The notes beneath the pieces are model-generated. The model worked only from the letters and a program-made list of their open reading frames with translations. It was not told the DNA's origin and ran no database searches. Shown here piece by piece: positions 28,101 through 37,100 of a DNA stretch of 64,000 nt. Source of the DNA: Anarhynchus alexandrinus (taxonomy: Eukaryota > Chordata > Aves > Charadriiformes > Charadriidae); assembly GCA_008711295.1 (NCBI GenBank), contig VUYV01000004.1:1182751-1246750 (forward strand), in the 5' to 3' direction. A program made the position numbers and the translations under genes. The number at the start of each line of letters is the position of its first letter. Within the stretch, counting starts at the first letter, position 1.

Positions 28101-31100
28101 AAGTGTATTCACAGCTGCTACTATAAACAACAATTTCTAAAGCTTTACTGTATTTTAGAAATTAAGACTTCACAAAGCAAAAATACTAACTTAAAACAAA
28201 CTTTAAGTTCAGTGAATTCAACCAGTAATCACACTTCACAATTTATGTAAGTGGCTAATCCTGAGCAGAGGCACAGTCTCCAAAAATAACTGCACATGCT
28301 ACTGCTGCTTTAATAAATTACTGAGGAAGTCAAGTATTCAAGTATTACATACAAAATGTATTACGTATAAAAGGTACGCTGGGAGATAGAAAGGGAAAAA
28401 ATTCAAAGGCTAAAGTCTAAATTTCAACTTCTTGAAAATACTAGTAGTGTCAGAAGTGGCTTGAAGAGTAATTTTTTTTAAAAATATCACATGCTAAGAC
28501 TTAATCCTACAAGGGGCCTATTTACATGATTAACTTAAAGCACTGTGTGGTTCTTCAAAAGATTAAGGCCTGTCAAACAAGACCTAGACAGCAAATTTAT
28601 TAAAATTAGTACATTCTTGCTCTTAAAACAGTCAACATGCACAACTTGTCACACAAGCGTACCTAAAGTTTTGCCTCAACTGTACATAGTAAAAAGTTTC
28701 CACACCTTGTTTAATGAATGAACCAGTATGTTTTTTGCTCCAATATCTCTCAAATCTCTTTCAGCATCGTATTTCAGATCGTTTGACACGCTAAACCTGA
28801 AAATACAAAACAAAGCATATACTCTGTAAGTTACAGCAGAAGTTCAAAAAGCTCTTGCTAGAACATTTGTTGGAAGACAGGTTACACTGAATTTAAGTAC
28901 ACTACAGTGTTTGCTCTAACAAATCCTGACACACTTACCAGACTGCTCTTTTTCTGCCTAATAAGTAATTTTCATAGATTATTCCAGCTATGGTCCTTCC
29001 TTTTCCTACACCAGCACCATCGCCTATCAAGAATCCAGCTCTGTCTCCATTGGGCAGGAATGTTTCATGTTGCTGTAGGAGAAAGAACAAAAAAACTTGT
29101 ACCCATTCTCCAGAACACATCACTGCGGATTGTCAGAAATAAGCAAACATAAGAAACATCCTATTGGATGAGACCAGTGGCCCACCCAGCCAAGCAGCCT
29201 CTTAACAGCAGGAAGAGGGGATTTTATTTAGGTCAAGCATGTGAGCCTAACTGCTTTATGTGATCTACTCTCCCCCTGCTTCCCTCAGCACCTAGAACTG
29301 CTGTATGTATCTGTCTGATTCTTTTAGTGCCTACTACCAGACTGGCTGCTTTTTTTAAACCCACTGATAAGCACCTCTGTGGCCCGTTGTGGCGGCAAGA
29401 CCCAGACATCCACTGCCTGTGTAAAGAAGTAATCTTCTACCCATTTTAAAACAATCTCCTATCAGTTTCACCAAGTTCTGCTTTGTGGGATTCCACTGCC
29501 TTCTTCATTATGTAAACCTTTATTTCATCCCCCTTCATTTTTCTTCTCTCCCGCTCAAGGCACTCTAGCCTTGTTAGTCTCTTTTCACAAGGCAACTTCT
29601 TCCCTCCTGTGACCATTTTAGTTGTCCTATAACTTCAATACCTTCCTCCATGACACGCAGAGAGCTGCATATATATCTAATGTGGGCCCACTGCAATACA
29701 GCAGCAAAATAACACCCGGTCTTGCTCTCTTACTCTTCCCAATGATGCCAGTCAGCGTTGGCTTTCTTAGCCTGCTGCTACTGCAGCCATTAAGTTATTT
29801 CAGAGAAATAAAAATAATGACTAAGATGTCCTTCTTGAGGTTTAAGACAGTTTGAGATCAGCATCACGGAAGTCGTTTAGACAAAGCTTTCCTAGGTGTA
29901 CTACCTCACATTTATCTGAACTAAAGCTCACCTGACACCTTCTAATGCAACTCAAACCTTTAAGCTCTTATTATTTTATCTCCTTGTAAAACTGATATAG
30001 CTGCGCTTGTCAGATAGTAGTTTTTCTTCTTAAATTCTACGTTAGCTTTTAAGTTGTACTAATGTCTAGCATACCTGGGCTGCGTAAGTGATTGCTTCAA
30101 GTTGCAAAGCTGACAACCAGCCACTATCAATTGTTTCTTCTGATATTGATGTCTGGTACCACACATCAGGAGGAGTTACACTGGATAACGAGCTGGTTTC
30201 CACTACTGGGTCAGGATGACGTAGACCAATTTTTACTGGTTGAAAGCGGAGGGGAAGAAAAAAGGAAGATGAAAACATAATACAGAGTTCTGTTGCTGCA
30301 GCACAGATTATCATATTTACCAAAACAAATTACAATTGTCCATTGCAGTGGCTGAACTCAAGAACAACTATGTTTCATTGCAACACATTCAAGTGTTAAA
30401 CAAACTGTATTGTGGACAAAGGAATATATTAATCTGAATTTATATAACTGCAATCTTAACTTTGTTTCTCTTCTCACTACCTTCCCCCAACTTTTATGAA
30501 ATTAGATGAATTTCAGTTCATAGAAAACTAAAATATTTGTGTACGTGACATGCTTAAGAAAAACTGGTCTGAACCTTGCCTTCCCAAAGGCCAGAGGTGG
30601 CCTCAACGTGCCAGAATCGCAAAAGCAACGTTCTTCTCACTATTTATATAGTGCTGTTTTTAAGCAGTACGAGAGGAGAAAAGATTTAGAACAGACAGAA
30701 TCGTTTAGGTTGGAAAAGACCTTTAAGATCATTGAGTCCAACTGTTAGCCTAGCACTGCCAAGTCCATTGCTAAACCATGTCCCTGAGCACCACGTCTAC
30801 ACATCTTCTGAATACCTCCAGAGATGGCAACTCCATCACTTCCCTGGGCAGCCTGTTCCAACGCTTGACAACCCTTTTGGTGAAGAAATTTTTCCCAATA
30901 CCCAATCTAAACCTCCCCTGGCACAATTTGAGGCCATTTCCTTTTCTCCCATCGCCTGTTACTTGGGAGAAGAGACTGACCCCCCGCCCTCGCTACACCC
31001 TCCTTTCAGGTAGTTGTAGAGAGCAATAAGGTCTCCCCTCAGCCTCCTTTTCTCCAGGCTGAACAACCCCAGTTCCCTCAGCTGCTCTTTATAAGACTTG

Positions 31101-34100
31101 TGCTCTAGACCCTTCACCAGCTTCGTTGCCCTTTTTTGGACATGGTTAATTGCTGACAAATGTCATCAGTGACAATAAAATTAACTATTTAGCTACAAAT
31201 TCCATGCAAAAGTTTTTGCCTTGCTTTTACAGCAGGTCAGCAATGTACCTAGGAAATAAGATAACAGCTTTTTGTCACTGTTTACAATAAAGAAAAGATG
31301 TCAGCAATTAACAGCAGTAAAAGATTAACTTATTTTTTAATAAAAAAAAAAACAGGTCGAAGTCAGTCAGGAACAATGCAGGAAGAATGTGCTTAGGGTA
31401 ATTCCATGCCAAAAGACTCAAACTAGATTCTTAAGTGTAGCAGTGACTACTTAATACCTTTACAAAATTTCCTCCTCTGCTGAGGCACAAATCATCTTAA
31501 CTCAGGTAAGAAAAGCCCGATCTTGGTTCAACTATATCTTTGAAACAAGTACTGCTCTAAGATACCCTAAAGAATTCCATTTCTATTAAAAAATTCTGCA
31601 TGCCTTCCAAAATGAAGTGCTATAGAAGAGAAAAACTTCGTACGAAAACCCACCACAAATTCAGGTGCTTTTCACTTGATACAGATAGTAACCTATCTGG
31701 TTTTTGGTGTTAGTAACTACAGAAGAGTAAACAACAAATCAACTCTCAAAACATTTCAGCCTTTTGACATAATAAATTATGTCGTACATTTTATTGGCAT
31801 ATACTCAGCATAAGTTTCTGCATGGCCCATTTCTTCTTCATCTTCTTCCTCAGGTTCCTCCTCTTCTTTTACTGCTGGCACTTTCTAGAATAGACAAATA
31901 CCTGCATTAGTCAAACAGCACATTGTTAATATCCTATTGTCCTGGAAATTAAGCTGAGAAATGAAACAAACACAAACTTGCACTTGAATGTTTTAACACA
32001 TGTACTAGATGAACCAGTGAGCAGCTGGGAAAACTACAAATGGAAATGTAGATTTCTTACACTCTGAATAACCCTTCAAAGATATGAAGTCAGGGAACTT
32101 TCTCTCCTTTGCAAGGAGACACAAGTACTCCAAAATGACATAAGCAGAATTAAAAAAGAAACACTTCTTACAGCACACCAAAGCCAAACTATGACTTAAA
32201 GAAAATTGGCTTGAAAACACAACAGCTACTTAACAGCCAAAATGCAACTTTCGAGTACTCCCATGAAGTCTCCTGGAGTTCCACATTCATTACATAATCT
32301 CAAAACTTCGGGGAAGAGTTACAACAGTCACAGTCCTAGCCAGTATTCTCTGAAACCTGACAGCCATTTTTTACTGTGATCTTGATCAATGGAAATATAT
32401 GAATATTTTTAAAGTACTCGCTAGATATAAAAAAAATAATCCACAATTACTAAGTTAATGTTTAATATAAAAAAGCTGAAAATCCTTCTGTATGCCAGTC
32501 ACTAAGGAGCACTGTTCGTCAAACTTCAGCCTGATTTTAGCTATCAGTGAAGATGTTGGAACTCAAGTGTTTACCGCATCAGAATGTATTTTTATTACAT
32601 TTAGAAAATTGAATGACACTCAATTTACAAACCACCCAGAAAGTCAGCCAAGCTAGAGAAAGTCTTCTAGTTTCCTTGTTGCTAGTTATACGAATGGGGA
32701 TATTTTAAAAGAAAATGCCTTAAAATACAGAGCAATTGATATGCTTATCAGCTTTAATTGGAGCACACCCTTCTTTGCCCACACAATGAGGTTCTATTAA
32801 GGATAGTTAATTTCTCAAAGCCATCTTTTACTATATAGGTAGTCTGCTCTACACAGCTCTAATCTCATGGAGAAACTAACCTTTTGAACAAACAGATGCA
32901 CTTGATAATTCTACCACACAAAAGGCATATATGAGTAACTACTGAAACTAGTCACAGATGATTGTGGCCAATAAAATATACATCCATTTAGCAAATTAAC
33001 CATTTGTACTACTTACCATAGTAGGTGAAAAACTTCTCATTTTGATATCATTTATCCATATTCTTGCTACCTCTTTTGTGGAAGCCTCCTTCTTCACTGC
33101 ACCATTGCTCAGATCGGCTACAAAAGAAAAGCTGTGTTTTACAGGAATTCCCTCCAAACATCGACTCAAAATAACATCCTTCTCTACTAATGAACTGGAA
33201 AATAAGTTTAAGATGTCCAGTAGCACACTGATGCTTCAAGAACACAGTATTTTTGTCCAAATTCAGAAGTCTAAGCAAGGAGTTAAAATCCTGTTACTTC
33301 TTTGACTGAAGAAACTTCCCATGTAATACCACTGCACCTGACAGAGTTGTGTATTAGTTTCAGTATTTTTAAAAAAAAATATTTTGGACCTCCACCAAAT
33401 CTATACATCATATTTGGAAACACACCATCTTATGAGCCTTTGAAGTTTAACAACAAACCAGAAAGCCCAGTGTTTCAACAGAAATGAACTTACCTGGTTT
33501 GGTGGTGTTTACCACCTTAGGAGAAACTACAATTATTTCTGTAAAACAAGAAGTCAACACTTTGGACTTAATTGTTTAAAGTTTGTAACAGGAATCTTCA
33601 AGAGGACATTTTATTAAATTTGCTGTCCTCAGCCATATTTGGAAGCAACTGGCTATAGGGCTCAGTACAGAACTAAAAAAATTTACACAAGGATAGATGT
33701 AACACATTGAAAGCAGCTGTCAAGCTTCCATCCTGTTCACAGTCAATGCATGTAATAAATTTAGCATAATTGCCCCTAAAAAACAATTAAGACAATTGCA
33801 CAAATAAAGCTTTCCTCAAAGAGTTTGCATAATTTAACTTTTCAATATTTTTCCAATCTAGAACTCCTGCTGCCTGAATTATAAAAGACCAATTCCTTCC
33901 AAGAGCTTCTCTCTCCTTGAATTTTCTACAATTATTTGTCGATTTTTTGGATAAGCATGAAGAAGGATCCAGAAATACAAGCACACAAAGACTGGATGCA
34001 GTTCTAGAAGTTGCATGTCTCCTTCTCACTTAACACAGAAGCTACAGATTCAACTATTTTCTGCATCTGTGTCACTACAACAGCTATTGTGTATTGATGT

Positions 34101-37100
34101 TACCTATTACTTATGTGCTCCTCTGTTTCATTTAGCAAAAGTCAGTCTTATAAAACCTTCTCCTCCGCTCTTCCTTACTTCTTTACCCCCATACCAACTT
34201 CAGTTCACGTCTCAATTTCAATTTTTGTCAGTCACTCCATAACAGAAAGCAATGAAACCAGAAGGCACATTTTTTTTTTTTCAGTCCTATCAGACAGCTT
34301 CATTTATTGCACACTCTATCTGCATATGAAAAACACAGGTTACTTCCAACCCTGCCCATAAAATCAGTAAATCTTATTTCAGAGACAATGGAAATATAGT
34401 AATCCAGAAAAAGCCTATGTACCCTTCAGAAAAAGCAGCAATAGAGCTATTTTCAAACTCAACTAGTCTGATCTTAACCTCATCCTAAAACCAGAAAAAC
34501 TTGAAAGGATCATTTAAAAAAAATACACACAAATGCAGCTTTCCCTTATATCAAGCTGATCATGTAAGCCGTCCACATATTAGAAATAACATACAAGGAA
34601 AGATTATGAAAGGAATCATAAAATGAAGATTTGGAGTGTGGTAACAAAATACTTGTGGCATTTAAGTTACCACCACATTTAAGAAGCAACATGGAAACAG
34701 ACAGCAAGTTTTTAGGACTTAAGTTTTTAAACAAAATAGATCTGAGGCCTCCCATGAAACATACAAGGACAGAGATGATTTTTCCCAGGAGACACTTTAC
34801 AGAAATACCCTATTATAGGATTACCAGCATGTACTACAAATCCAGTTTGGAAAATGCCAAAAAAAAAGGCACTCGTCTGTCATAGTTCCACAGGAAGTAT
34901 ACAGTAGAACAGAAACTGATGCAGACACAAGATAGCTAAATCAACTTCAGTAATGTTCATGAAATCATTTTACCAGGTTGCCAGCTGCAATCTAAAATGT
35001 CATTTTCCTCATTCCTTGCAGTAAATCAAAACCTTAATTTTTTCAAAAGCCTGTTGTTTTGTATTACTTCACCCTGAATTCTAACACTATTAAAGTTAGA
35101 TTAGAATTTATCAGGTTTTCTGGACCATTTCATTTTACTGTGATATTCTACTAATCAACAAAAATACAAGACGTGCAAAGATCTTCACATTATATTATTT
35201 CACTATTTGTCTAAAACATTATAATTATGAAGAAAGAAGAAAACTCATATGCTGCTGTTGCTACTGGTTGAGCAATATTAGGAGGTGGCTTCAGTTTCAT
35301 GAGTTCATTAAGACTATTATTCTTTAGCAGATCTTTCAGCTGAATCTGGTCCTTTGAAGGTGTAGTGGTCAAGGCATTGCGTACTGCTGGTGCTGCAACC
35401 GAGGGTCGAGTAGTTGTGCTGGTCTGAATGATTTTTGCTACAGTGATAGTCTGCCTTGTAGTTGTAACAGGTGTTGTTTTTGTCATCACTATTGTAGTCC
35501 CCAAAGTTGGAAGCTGATTTATTTGATTCAGCACAAAGGTTGTGGTGGATGGTGGTTGCTAGCAACAAAGAACCAGGAAAATTTTCAGAAGACAGTGGAA
35601 AAAAAGCAGACTTTATTAGCCTTTCATCCAGAGCGTAAGAGTCAGTTTCTAAAAGACTCTTGTAAAAAGAAATGTCTTCACCTAACATGCTGAAGATGCT
35701 AGAGTAATTATCTTGTGGTGCAACAGTCTAAGCAAGAAGTGTCTATCAATATATTGCCATACATATTTTTGAATGGTATTTTTATGTGTTATTTTATGGT
35801 GTCCTGGTTTGAGTGACACAGGACTAATTTCTCTTCTAATACTTGGGAAGACTGTACTTTTAGAAGACTCTCGTGTCTGAATTTGTGAAAATATGTACTT
35901 TATAGCCAGCTATGGTGTGTGGGTTTCAAGATCTCAGTGTTTTTGAGCTTGCCAGGTGCAGGGATGAGGAGGAGTGAGACCTGAACACTTGACCCAAGAT
36001 GGCCAACAGGATTATCTCATACCATTAATGTCACATTCAACATAAATTAGGAAGTTTGCTGTGAAGTTCACTCTCGCTTGATGGCTGCCATCCTGAGAAC
36101 TTCCTGCCCCGGTGCTGGACCCCTGAGGCCTTCTCTTCCTGCCGAAGATGTAGCACTTGCAGTGCCCCACATTTGCTGTCCGCTGCTGGGAGCACACAGC
36201 TTCCTACTGATATAATTGGCTGAGTATAACCTTCGCATATTCTGTATTGGTATCGGGATCAATATTGGTTCTTTAGTGCTATTAATGTAATGACAATTAC
36301 CTAATCTTATTCTGTTAAATCCGTTTATACTTCAACCCCTGGGTTTCCTTGTTTCTTCCCAATTCCCCTTCCTGGGTGGGGAGGGGTCATCAGGTGATAG
36401 AATGATTGTCCAAACGACAATACATTGTTATGGGTTTCTCAAACCATAACATATGGTAAGAGAAGGGGAAAAACAGGATGAAAAATTTATCACCTAGGCA
36501 CAAAACATGACTACTACAGGTACAGAAACCCTGAGCTGAAGAGAACCTCCAACATATAAACTAGCTGCAAAATTGTCAGTGTAAATAGCTTGGACTACTT
36601 AAAGTACACGCGCAGTCTTTTTCAGACAAACTGAACTACATCCACCTTCCTGCAGAGCTGCTTTTTATATTCTTATTTCAGGTGCAATCACCAGACTGTG
36701 GTGCTCAGCATTATCTACAGCTAGAAAAGGTGGTACACAGTTCAGGTATAGGTGACAAGTTGACACAACCTCCCTATCCCCAGAAATTGCATGCAGGGCA
36801 TGCACACAGGACACCTCAAAATGTTTTTCTGCATACTGCTTTGTCCTCCTTTGTGTTCCTTGTCATAGAAATCACATCAACCCACAGGTACGCTAAGCTT
36901 TCACAGTCTCAGTACAAGTAGAACCAAGACAATGGCCAACTGGCATTTTACAGTCCCACCTCTTTTGTTACATTTTACTAATATACTGTATTGGGTTTAC
37001 GTGGCAAGGGGTGTGGGGGGGGGTTACAGGGGTGGGTTCTGTGAGAAGACACCAGAAGCTTCCCCCATGTCCAACACAGCCAGCTCCACGCAGCTGTAAG

